From NCBI RefSeq assembly GCF_040529055.1, contig NZ_CP132342.1, positions 620,001-684,000 of the forward strand: 64,000 nucleotides of DNA. The letters run 5' to 3'. Within the stretch, counting starts at the first letter, position 1; each line of letters opens with the position of its first letter. A program made the translations under genes and the position numbers. Of this stretch, positions 54,569 through 62,219 are shown piece by piece. The notes under the pieces were generated by a model. That model made no database searches. It saw only the letters and a program-made list of their open reading frames with translations, and was not told the DNA's origin. Source of the stretch: Xanthomonas sontii (GTDB lineage: Bacteria > Pseudomonadota > Gammaproteobacteria > Xanthomonadales > Xanthomonadaceae).

Positions 54569-55483
54569 ATGACGCCGATCGCCCGCACCGCACTGGCCTG
54601 CGCCGTGCTCGCCCTGTCCGCCTGCAAGCCGCAGGCGCAGGTCGCCGACCCCACCGCCAAGCCGGCCGCCCCTGCCGCTGCCGCCACGCCCGCAGCTGCC
54701 ACGCCGGGCGCCGCCGACGACAACCTCAACGCAGTGCTGTGGATGCAGCGCTCGGCCGAGTACCAGGCCCTGGCCGAGCAGACCTATCGCGCCGCCGCCG
54801 ACCGCCTGGATGCGGCGCTGAAGGAGCCGAACTGGGACGCGCTGGTCCCGGAGGAGCGCGGCAACGCCGCCGCCGGATTGAAGCCGGCGGTGGTGATGGA
54901 CGTGGATGAAACCGTACTGGACAACTCGCCGTACCAGGCGCGGCTGATCCGCAACGGCAAGGAATACGACGAGGTCACCTGGGACCAGTGGGTCGCCGAG
55001 AAGAAGGCCAAGCCGATTCCCGGCGTGGTCGATTTCGCCAAGGCCGCCACCGCCAAGGGCGTCACCGTGCTGTACGTGACCAACCGCGCCGTGCACCTGA
55101 CCGACGCGACCCTGGCCAACCTGCGCAGCGCCGGCCTGCCGGTGGCCGACAACAGCGTGCTGCTGGGCCTGGGCACGGTGGTCAAGGATTGCGAGCAGAA
55201 CGGCTCGGAGAAGAACTGCCGGCGCAAGCTGGTCGGCCAGCAGTACCGCGTGCTGATGCAGTTCGGCGACCAGCTCGGCGACTTCGCGCAGGTGGTGGCC
55301 AACACCCCGGAAGGCCGCGCGCAGTTGCTGCAGCAGTACCACGACTGGTTCGGCGAGCGCTGGTGGATGCTGCCCAACCCCAGCTACGGCTCCTGGGAGC
55401 CGGCGCTGTTCAACAACGACTTCACCCAGTCGCGTGCCGCCCGCCACCAGGCCAAGGTGCAGGCGCTGGAGCTGGCGCAGTGA
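54569..55483 (+). CDS. HAD-type acid phosphatase lipoprotein (class B-like, e(P4) family)
   Basis: This 304-residue protein has a lipoprotein signal peptide with lipobox LSAC (Cys19) and a following Ala/Pro-rich linker. The HAD nucleophile motif is [10 protein letters not shown] (Asp111, Asp113, Thr115). Further family segments are [20 protein letters not shown] and [10 protein letters not shown] (motif II Thr) and [10 protein letters not shown] (motif IV aspartates). Members dephosphorylate nucleoside monophosphates and other phosphomonoesters at the outer membrane, helping nucleotide or phosphate scavenging. The ATG at 54569 starts the lipoprotein signal directly; an upstream TTG at 54548 is less likely. 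The stop overlaps the pyrF start by four bases (GTGA), so the two are translated together. Confidence 0.88.
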   Translation: MTPIARTALACAVLALSACKPQAQVADPTAKPAAPAAAATPAAATPGAADDNLNAVLWMQRSAEYQALAEQTYRAAADRLDAALKEPNWDALVPEERGNAAAGLKPAVVMDVDETVLDNSPYQARLIRNGKEYDEVTWDQWVAEKKAKPIPGVVDFAKAATAKGVTVLYVTNRAVHLTDATLANLRSAGLPVADNSVLLGLGTVVKDCEQNGSEKNCRRKLVGQQYRVLMQFGDQLGDFAQVVANTPEGRAQLLQQYHDWFGERWWMLPNPSYGSWEPALFNNDFTQSRAARHQAKVQALELAQ

Positions 55484-56214
55484 GTCGCGCGCCGCTGGCG
55501 CTGGCGCCGCACGAGCGCCTGATCTTCGCCCTCGACGTGCCCGGGCGCGGCGAGGCGCTGGAGTGGACCGAGCGGCTCGGCGATGCGGTGGCCTTCTACA
55601 AGATCGGCATGGAACTGCTCGCCTCCGGCGAATACTTCGACGTGCTGGACACGCTGGCCGGGCGCGGCAAGCGGGTGTTCGTGGACCTGAAGTTCTTCGA
55701 CATCCCGGCCACGGTGGGCGGGGTGATCCGGCGGCTGTCGCAGTGGCCGGTGGACTACTGCACCATCCACGGCTGGCACCCGCCGATGATGCAGGCCGCG
55801 GCCGAGGCCAACGGCAGCGACATGCGCCTGCTGGCGGTGACCGTGCTGACCTCGATGGGCCGCGCCGACCTGGCATCGATGGGCATCGACCGCGCGCCGG
55901 AAGACGTGGTGGTGGAGCGCGCACTGGCCGCGCAGGCGGCCGGCATCGACGGCGTGATCGCCTCCGGCCAGGAAGCGGCACCGATCCGCCGCGCCACCGG
56001 CGCCGGCTTCTCCATCGTCTGCCCCGGCATCCGCCCGGGCGGCCCGGTCGGCGACGACCAGCAGCGCACCGTCGGCGTGGCCCAGGCCTTCGCCGACGGC
56101 GCCGATGCGATCGTGGTCGGCCGGCCGATCCGCCAGGCGGCCGATCCGCGCGCTGCCGCCGAGGCGATCCAGCGGGAGATTGCGCTGACATTGGCCGGCG
56201 GCGCTGTCAGTTGA
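55480..56214 (+). CDS. pyrF: Orotidine 5'-phosphate decarboxylase (type 1)
   Basis: This 244-residue TIM-barrel enzyme of de novo pyrimidine synthesis converts OMP to UMP. Motifs are [13 protein letters not shown], the catalytic [12 protein letters not shown] (Asp69, Lys71, Asp74), a substrate segment [21 protein letters not shown] and the phosphate-binding [13 protein letters not shown]. The length matches the family. The GTG at 55480 overlaps the upstream phosphatase stop (GTGA), pointing to co-translation. A nucleotide phosphatase and a UMP-forming enzyme together suggest a shared nucleotide-supply theme, though the link is only positional. A terminator lies downstream at 56341-56377. Confidence 0.95.
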   Translation: MSRAPLALAPHERLIFALDVPGRGEALEWTERLGDAVAFYKIGMELLASGEYFDVLDTLAGRGKRVFVDLKFFDIPATVGGVIRRLSQWPVDYCTIHGWHPPMMQAAAEANGSDMRLLAVTVLTSMGRADLASMGIDRAPEDVVVERALAAQAAGIDGVIASGQEAAPIRRATGAGFSIVCPGIRPGGPVGDDQQRTVGVAQAFADGADAIVVGRPIRQAADPRAAAEAIQREIALTLAGGAVS

Positions 56215-56340
56215 TTTAAAATCAATGACTTAGAAAGCAACTTCTAAAGCATTGCTTTAGCTTCGGCGTGCCGGTAGCATGCCCAGCGTCCGGCTCTGCC
56301 GGAGATGTGCCATACCGTTCTCCGGCTTCGGTCGGATTTG

Positions 56341-56377
56341 AAGAGGCCCGCGCCTGGTGCGCGTGGCCTCTTTTTTT
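56341..56377 (+). terminator. Rho-independent terminator after pyrF
   Basis: The stem AGAGGCCCGCGC pairs with GCGCGTGGCCTCT, with one bulged position on each side, around a CTGGT loop, followed by seven T. Placed 126 bp after the pyrF stop, it should end that operon. Read from the other strand it lacks a good U-run, so it probably does not end the halogenase gene, whose stop is at 56402. Confidence 0.75.
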
Positions 56378-56401
56378 GTGCCCGCGCGGCGCCGGCCGTG
56401 C

Positions 56402-57919
56402 TCACACAGGCCTGGCCGCGCAATAGCGGTCGATGAAGGCCTGGTGCGGCGGCATCGCGTCGGCGCAATGGCCGATCGTCTGCTCGACGCTGGCCATGAA
56501 GCGCTCCAGGTCGGCCTGCGGCACCTGGTCCACCAGCGGGTGGTAGGCGCGCGGCAGGATGCCCTGCCCCACCATCACCTGCACCCAGCTGATCTCGGCG
56601 AACATCTCGTCGCCGTTGCGGTAGAAGCGGCCGCTGTCGCGGAACAGCGCCAGCGTCTCCTCCAGTTCCGGGGTGATCGGCATGCTGCGGCAGTGCCGCC
56701 AGAACGCGCTGTCGTCACGCTCGGTGGCGTGGTAGTGCAACAGCAGGAAGTCGCGGATGCGGTCGAACTCGAAGGCGATGCGCTCGTTGTAGCGCCGCAC
56801 CAGCACCGGGCTGATGCCCTCGCGCGGGAACAACTCCAGCAGCTTGGAGATGCCGGACTGGACCAGGTGGATGCTGGTCGATTCCAGCGGCTCCATGAAG
56901 CCGCTGGCCAGGCCCAGCGCGATCACGTTGCGGTTCCACACCTGCTTGCGGCGGCCGGTGACGAAGCGCAGCGGGCGGGGGTCGGCCAGGGCCGGGCCGT
57001 CGAGGTTGGCCAGCAGCGTGGCCGCGGCCTCGTCGTCGCTGATGTGCGCACTGCAGTACACGTAGCCGTTGCCGGTGCGGTGCTGCAGCGGGATACGCCA
57101 CTGCCAGCCGGCCGCGCGCGCGGTGGCGCGGGTGTACGGCGTGGGCGGGCCGACCTTGGCGCAAGGCACCGCCAGCGCACGGTCGCACGGCAGCCAGTGG
57201 CTGAAATCGTGGTAGCCGGTGTGCAGCGCCTGCTCGATCAGCAGGCCGCGGAAGCCGGAGCAATCGATGAACAGGTCGCCGGCGATCGCCTCGCCCGATG
57301 CAAGCCGCACCGAAAGCACGTCGCCCGATTCCGGATGCAGCTGCACCTCCTCGACGATGCCCTCGCGCCGGTTCACCCCGCGCTGTTCGGCGTAGCGGCG
57401 CAGGAAGCCCGCGTACAACGCCGCATCGAAATGGTAGGCGTAGGCGATGTTGGCCAGCGGCGAGTTCGGCGGCACGTCGGTGGCCGAGGTCATGAACCGG
57501 TCGCGCTTGGCGGCGACGGTGTTGAGCGTGTAGGCGCCCAGCGGCCTGGCCTTGCCGGCCAGCGCCTGCTTGAACCAGTACTGCTGGAACGGCAGCAGCC
57601 CGAGCGGATGCCCGATCTCGGTGCCGAAGCCGTGCACGTAGGACGTGCCGGGGCGCTGCCAGTCGGCGAACTCGATGCCGAGCTTGAAGCTGCCCTGGGT
57701 GTGGCGCACGAACTCGGCCTCGTTGATGCCGAGCAGGTTGTTGAAGGCCTTGATGTGCGGCACGGTGGCCTCGCCGACGCCGACGATGCCGATCTGCTCG
57801 GACTCGATCAAGGTGATGCGGTAGTCGGGGCCCAGCACACGCGCCAGCGCGGCAGCGGCCATCCAGCCGGCAGTGCCGCCGCCGACGATGACCAGGTTGC
57901 GGAGAGGGGCGGCGATCAT
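56402..57919 (-). CDS. Flavin-dependent tryptophan-halogenase-like protein
   Basis: This 505-residue protein has an FAD-binding GGGTAGW at residues 13-19. A lysine at position 79 in SFKLGIEF sits exactly where tryptophan 7-halogenase PrnA has its catalytic Lys79. The signature WQWRIP is at 272-277, and the late EPLESTSIHLVQ segment is present. Together these mark the halogenase branch of flavin monooxygenases. Such genes are frequent in TonB-receptor/LacI carbohydrate loci of Xanthomonas-type bacteria, where the true substrate is not known; halogenation itself is inference. The ATG at 57919 is preferred, with AGGA about 10 nt upstream. It follows the TonB receptor after 118 bp that contain two strong hairpins. 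Confidence 0.85.
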   Translation of the reverse strand: MIAAPLRNLVIVGGGTAGWMAAAALARVLGPDYRITLIESEQIGIVGVGEATVPHIKAFNNLLGINEAEFVRHTQGSFKLGIEFADWQRPGTSYVHGFGTEIGHPLGLLPFQQYWFKQALAGKARPLGAYTLNTVAAKRDRFMTSATDVPPNSPLANIAYAYHFDAALYAGFLRRYAEQRGVNRREGIVEEVQLHPESGDVLSVRLASGEAIAGDLFIDCSGFRGLLIEQALHTGYHDFSHWLPCDRALAVPCAKVGPPTPYTRATARAAGWQWRIPLQHRTGNGYVYCSAHISDDEAAATLLANLDGPALADPRPLRFVTGRRKQVWNRNVIALGLASGFMEPLESTSIHLVQSGISKLLELFPREGISPVLVRRYNERIAFEFDRIRDFLLLHYHATERDDSAFWRHCRSMPITPELEETLALFRDSGRFYRNGDEMFAEISWVQVMVGQGILPRAYHPLVDQVPQADLERFMASVEQTIGHCADAMPPHQAFIDRYCAARPV

Positions 57920-57962
57920 GCGTGCAGGGTCCTGTACCGAGGAAAGAGGCGACCGCAAACGC

Positions 57963-58025
57963 GGACGGGGCCACGCGGCCCCGTCCGTTGAAACCCCACG
58001 CGCGCCGGTCGGGCACGCGCGTGGG
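57963..58025. promoter_or_regulatory. Two tandem GC-rich hairpins between the TonB receptor and halogenase genes
   Basis: GGACGGGGCC-ACGC-GGCCCCGTCC (57963-57986) and CCCACGCGCG-N11-CGCGCGTGGG (57995-58025) are both perfect 10-bp stems. They start 13 bp after the receptor stop on the leftward transcript. No T-run follows, so they may be mRNA-stabilising or partial terminators that lower halogenase expression relative to the receptor. Confidence 0.55.
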
Positions 58026-58037
58026 CCATGCGGTGGA

Positions 58038-61000
58038 TCAGAACTTGGCGCCGATCTCGAAGGTCACCGTCCGCGGCACGTACATGATGTCGCCGGTCTT
58101 GTTGATGGTGATGTTCGGATCGAAACGGCCATCGGAGCCGAAATCGTTGTACGAGTACGACGCGTAGTTCTTGAAGTTGAAGGCGTTGAGCAGGTTCACG
58201 CGCGCGGTCAACTTGAAGTCGTTGTACACGGTGAAGTCCTTGGTCGCCTGGAAATCGACCGTGCGGTAGCCCCAGATCTTGCCGCCGACCAGGAACTTGC
58301 CGCTGCCCGGCGGCACCGCCGCCACCTGCTGGCAGGTCGCGCCGTCCGCATCGGTGTGGCCGTAGCAGGCGATGGTGTTGATCGGCTCCGGCGTCGCCAG
58401 CACCACCTTGGCACCGAAGGTCAGGCCCCACGGGCCGTCGATCGAGCCGGAGGCGACGAAGCGGTGCGCCGACACGGCATCGGACTTCACGAACGGATAG
58501 TCGTGGATGGTCGCCTTGTCGAACGCGTACGGCTCGTCGATGTTGCGGTTCTGACGCGCGCTGGTGTGGGTGTACGACAGGGTCAGACCCCAGCCCGATT
58601 CCTTGGTGTACGGCTTGTCGGCCGACAGCAGCACCTGGCTGCTGCGCTGCTCCAGGCCATTCATGCCCAGGATCGTGTTCTGGTAGCCCGGCACCGGCTG
58701 GCCCCACGGGGCGCTGCCGTTCTGGAAGTAGGAACCATCCGGGTAGCGGTTGATCAGCGACATCGCGAAGCCGTCGTAGCTGAGCACGCGCTGGAAGGTC
58801 ACGTCGGTCTGCCAGTCGCCGACCTGGTTGGTGATGCCGATGCTGTACTGGTCGCTGTACGGCGTCTTCAGGTGATTGTTGAACATGAACAGTTCGGCGC
58901 TGCCACTGACGCCGGGGATGGTGTTCAACTGGTCCACGCCATTGAGGTAGCGCGGATCCCACGCGGTGCAGACGCGGTCGCCACGGTAGCACTGGCCGGT
59001 AGCCGGGTTCTGGAAGTACACCGCGACCGGCGACAGCGCGGCCTTGCTGGTTTCCAGCGCCAGCTGTTCGAACAGGTTGCGATCGTAGGAGCGGCCGGCA
59101 CCGCCGTGCAGCACCGAGCTCTCGTCGCCGAAGAAGTCGTAGGAGAAGCCCAGGCGCGGTGCCCAGCCATCCTTGAAGTTCTTGCGGTTGCGACCGGTGC
59201 TGATGTAGTCGGCGACATTGATGCCGCTGGGCAGCAGGCGGTTGGCCCAGGGCTGGCCCGGGTTGGCCGGATCATTGGAGTACAGCGCGTTGACGAAGGC
59301 CTGCGAGGTGACGAAGTCGGTGTAGGCCGGGCTGTCCTCGTAGTCCCAACGCACGCCGACGTTGATCATCAGCTTGTCGGTCGCCGCCCAGTCGTCCTGG
59401 ATGTAGATGCCGTACTGCTTGGACGGCGACTCCACCGTGGCCTTCTGGCCGGGGGTGTTGTACGGCGCGACGTAGTCCACGCGATACGGCGTGGCGGCGA
59501 CGCCGTTGTTGTTGACCGCATAGCTGAACTGCGGGTTGAGCGCAGCGGCATCCTGCGAGGTCAGCTTGATGTCCTTGTAGCTGACGCCCATCTTGATGGT
59601 GTGCTCGCCATGCCACTGGAAACTGGTGAAGGTCAGGTCGTTCTGCAGGAACCAGCCCTTCTGGCTCTTGCGCTGCACGTTCAGGCCGCCGGCGGAGCCG
59701 GTTTCCAGGAAGGTGTATTCGTCCACATCGGTGGAGCCGGCGCGGGGCGCCAGATACTTGTAGACGATGCCGTTGCCGATGCTCTTCGGATTCGGGTTGT
59801 TCTCCGAGTCCTCGGTACCGACGATCAGCTCGTTGAACCAGTTGTCGGCGCTGTGTTGCCAACGGATGTTGGCGCGCTTGTCCTTGTTGATCTTGTTGGT
59901 GCCGTGTTCCGGCGTGCTGGTGCCGCCGACGTTGCCGGTCTGGGTCTCGTCGCGGTACTGGCCGCTCAGCTCGATGCGATCGCGATCGGTCGGTTCGAAA
60001 TCGATCTTGCCGAAGTACAGGTCCTCAGTGAACGGCATGTTGGCCGCACCGAACTGGCTGGACAGGTTGGACGGCAGCAGGCCCACGTACGGCTGCGCCG
60101 TGTTGTCCGCCTGCACGCTCTTCGGCACCACGTTCTCCTTGCCTTCGTAGGCGACGAAGAAGTGCATGCGGTCCTGGATGATCGGGCCGCCCAGGGCGAA
60201 GCCGTATTCCTTGGTCTGCGAATCGATCTTGCCGTTCGCTTCGTCGGGACGCTTGTCGCGCAGATCCTGGTCGGTGTAACGGTAGAAGGCTTCGCCGTGG
60301 AACTCGTTGGTGCCGGACTTGGTGGCCGCGGTGATCGCCGCGCCGCTGATCTGGCCGTACTCCGCCTTGTAGTTGGAGGTGATGACCTTGTACTCGCCGA
60401 TCGCCAGCTGCGGGAACGGGTTGCCCTGGGTGTCGCTCTGGCCGGCGATGCCGCCGCCCTTGACGTAGCTCTTCTGGCCGACGCCGTCGATGTACAGGTT
60501 GCCGGCGCTGGCATTGGACGCACCGCCGCGCAGCTTGGTGTTTCCGTTGCCGTCGATCTGGAACACCATGCCCGGCACGGTGTCGGCGAACTCCAGGAAG
60601 TTGCGGGTGGCCTGCGGCAGCTGCTGGATCTGGTGCAGCGACACCACGTTGCCCACTTCCGAGGTCTTGACGTCCTTCAGCAGCGGCGCGCTGACGGTGA
60701 CGGTGTCCAGGGTGGTCGCGTTGCCGCCAGCGGCGGTGGTACCGGCGTCGAGATCGACGGTGGACGAGGACGCGACCTGCAGAGTCACCGTCTTGGTCAC
60801 GCCGTTGGCCTCGACCTTGTAGGTGCCCGGCGGCAGGCCGACCACGGTGTAGTTGCCGTTGGCGGCGATGGGCGCGCGGCGCACCGAACCGGTGGCAATG
60901 TTGGTGACGGTGACCTCGGTGCCGGCCTGGGCGGCGGCGACCTGGCCGCGCAGGGTCGCGGTGCTGGACTGGGCCATCGCCGGCATCGTGGCGAACAGGC

Positions 61001-61067
61001 AGGTGGCCAGCGCGCAGCACAGCAGGCTGCGTGCGGGCAGGTTGGAGGCGGAACGCGATTTCTTCAT
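58038..61067 (-). CDS. TonB-dependent receptor with carboxypeptidase-like regulatory domain (Oar-like)
   Basis: This 1009-residue outer-membrane active transporter has a signal peptide (about 1-33, ending TMPAMAQ). An N-terminal carboxypeptidase-regulatory-like beta domain follows (about 37-105, TATLRGQVAAAQAG, NGNYTVVGLPPGTYKVEANG). The plug (about 125-250) contains LKDVKTSEVGNVVSLHQIQQ and GGASNASAGNLYIDGVG. A 22-strand barrel ends in aromatic GAKF. Oar-type receptors import large substrates such as oligosaccharides or peptides. The ATG at 61067 has GGGAGGG about 9 nt upstream. With a glycosidase and LacI regulator upstream, it probably imports the glycan product on which the glycosidase acts. 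The 90-bp gap to lacI may hold the promoter. Confidence 0.9.
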   Translation of the reverse strand: MKKSRSASNLPARSLLCCALATCLFATMPAMAQSSTATLRGQVAAAQAGTEVTVTNIATGSVRRAPIAANGNYTVVGLPPGTYKVEANGVTKTVTLQVASSSTVDLDAGTTAAGGNATTLDTVTVSAPLLKDVKTSEVGNVVSLHQIQQLPQATRNFLEFADTVPGMVFQIDGNGNTKLRGGASNASAGNLYIDGVGQKSYVKGGGIAGQSDTQGNPFPQLAIGEYKVITSNYKAEYGQISGAAITAATKSGTNEFHGEAFYRYTDQDLRDKRPDEANGKIDSQTKEYGFALGGPIIQDRMHFFVAYEGKENVVPKSVQADNTAQPYVGLLPSNLSSQFGAANMPFTEDLYFGKIDFEPTDRDRIELSGQYRDETQTGNVGGTSTPEHGTNKINKDKRANIRWQHSADNWFNELIVGTEDSENNPNPKSIGNGIVYKYLAPRAGSTDVDEYTFLETGSAGGLNVQRKSQKGWFLQNDLTFTSFQWHGEHTIKMGVSYKDIKLTSQDAAALNPQFSYAVNNNGVAATPYRVDYVAPYNTPGQKATVESPSKQYGIYIQDDWAATDKLMINVGVRWDYEDSPAYTDFVTSQAFVNALYSNDPANPGQPWANRLLPSGINVADYISTGRNRKNFKDGWAPRLGFSYDFFGDESSVLHGGAGRSYDRNLFEQLALETSKAALSPVAVYFQNPATGQCYRGDRVCTAWDPRYLNGVDQLNTIPGVSGSAELFMFNNHLKTPYSDQYSIGITNQVGDWQTDVTFQRVLSYDGFAMSLINRYPDGSYFQNGSAPWGQPVPGYQNTILGMNGLEQRSSQVLLSADKPYTKESGWGLTLSYTHTSARQNRNIDEPYAFDKATIHDYPFVKSDAVSAHRFVASGSIDGPWGLTFGAKVVLATPEPINTIACYGHTDADGATCQQVAAVPPGSGKFLVGGKIWGYRTVDFQATKDFTVYNDFKLTARVNLLNAFNFKNYASYSYNDFGSDGRFDPNITINKTGDIMYVPRTVTFEIGAKF

Positions 61068-61157
61068 GACTAAAGCCCTCCCAGGGCGGTCAACGGGATC
61101 ATTGTTGTGTTCTTCTAGGTGGTGCAAAAAACGACATCGGTGCTGCATGCGTCGGTG

Positions 61158-62219
61158 TCAGTCCATGGCGGTCCCTCGCTGGGCACTGGAAGCACGAACG
61201 ATGAGTTGCGGAGCGATCGCATTGGCCGCTGCCGCCGACGCCGCCGGAGCGGCATGCGGCTCCAGCGCACCGAGCAGCAGTTGCATGGCGCGGGCGCCGA
61301 AGCCGGCGATGTCCACGCGCATGGTCGTCAAGGCCGGATGCACGTAGCGTGCCATCGGCACGTCGTCGAAGCCGGCCAGGGCGATGTCCTCGGGCACGCG
61401 CAGCCCGGCATGGGTGAAGGCGAACAGGCAGCCCAGCGCCATCATGTCGTTGGCGGCGAACACCACGTCCGGGCGCTGGCCCTGCAGCAGGGCTTCGCCG
61501 GCGCGGTAGCCGGAGGCCTCGTCGAAGGCGCCGGGCAGCACCAGCGGTGCCACCTGCGGGCAGCGCGCGCGCAATTCGTCGCGGTAGCCGCGCAGGCGTT
61601 CGCGCGCATCGAAGTTGTCGTCCGGCCCGGCGATGAAGGCGATGCGGCGATGGCCCGCGTCCAGCAGGTGGCGGGTCATGGCGCGCGCGCCGCCGTAGTT
61701 GTCGACGTTGAGCACCTGCGCCTCGCCGATGCGCTCGGCGCAGTTCATCAGCACCGCCGGCAGCGCGCCGGGCAGCATGTCGGCCGGGTCCTCGGCATCG
61801 CTGGCCAGGGACGGCGACATGATCAGCAGTCCGTCGACGCGCCCGGGCATGCGCCGCACCGCCAGCCGCTGCTGCTCCGGCTCGCCGTGGTAGCTGGACA
61901 CCAGCAGGTGCAGGCCGCGCTCGCGCGCCACCGTGTCGATGCCGCGGATCAGTTCGGAGAAGAACTCGCCGTGCAGGTCCGGCAGCACCACGCCGATGGT
62001 GTGGGTGCGGCGGCTGCTCAGGCTGCGCGCGGCGTGGTGCGGCACGTAGTGCAGGGTGCGCGCGGCTTCCAGCACGCGCGCGCGCACCGACTCGGCCACG
62101 TGCTGATGGCCGTTCATGGTGCGCGACACGGTGGCCACCGAGACGTTGGCCAGGCGCGCCACGTCCTTGATGGTGATGTTGGCGCGCGCATCCGGCGCCG
62201 GCACGGGGGGCGGACTCAC
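61158..62219 (-). CDS. LacI-family transcriptional regulator
   Basis: This 353-residue repressor has a helix-turn-helix at about residues 16-37 (TIKDVARLANVSVATVSRTM), a hinge helix (YVPHHAARSLSSR) and a periplasmic-binding-protein-like sugar domain (GVVLPDLHGEFFSELIRGID, IAFIAGPDDNFDARERLRGY, VFAANDMMALG, GFDDVPMARYVHPALTTMRV). The GTG at 62219 overlaps the glycosidase stop by four bases (GTGA), so both are coupled. It should sense a sugar released by the locus and control the receptor gene and possibly its own operon. The imperfect inverted repeat GACATCG-N13-CGGTGTC at 61131-61157, beside the stop and before the receptor, is a possible operator. Confidence 0.92.
   Translation of the reverse strand: MSPPPVPAPDARANITIKDVARLANVSVATVSRTMNGHQHVAESVRARVLEAARTLHYVPHHAARSLSSRRTHTIGVVLPDLHGEFFSELIRGIDTVARERGLHLLVSSYHGEPEQQRLAVRRMPGRVDGLLIMSPSLASDAEDPADMLPGALPAVLMNCAERIGEAQVLNVDNYGGARAMTRHLLDAGHRRIAFIAGPDDNFDARERLRGYRDELRARCPQVAPLVLPGAFDEASGYRAGEALLQGQRPDVVFAANDMMALGCLFAFTHAGLRVPEDIALAGFDDVPMARYVHPALTTMRVDIAGFGARAMQLLLGALEPHAAPAASAAAANAIAPQLIVRASSAQRGTAMD

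Noticed and set aside
61131..61157. LacI operator as a firm call
   Set aside because: The inverted repeat GACATCG-N13-CGGTGTC is imperfect and has an unusual spacing for LacI-family sites, so it is only mentioned in the regulator entry.
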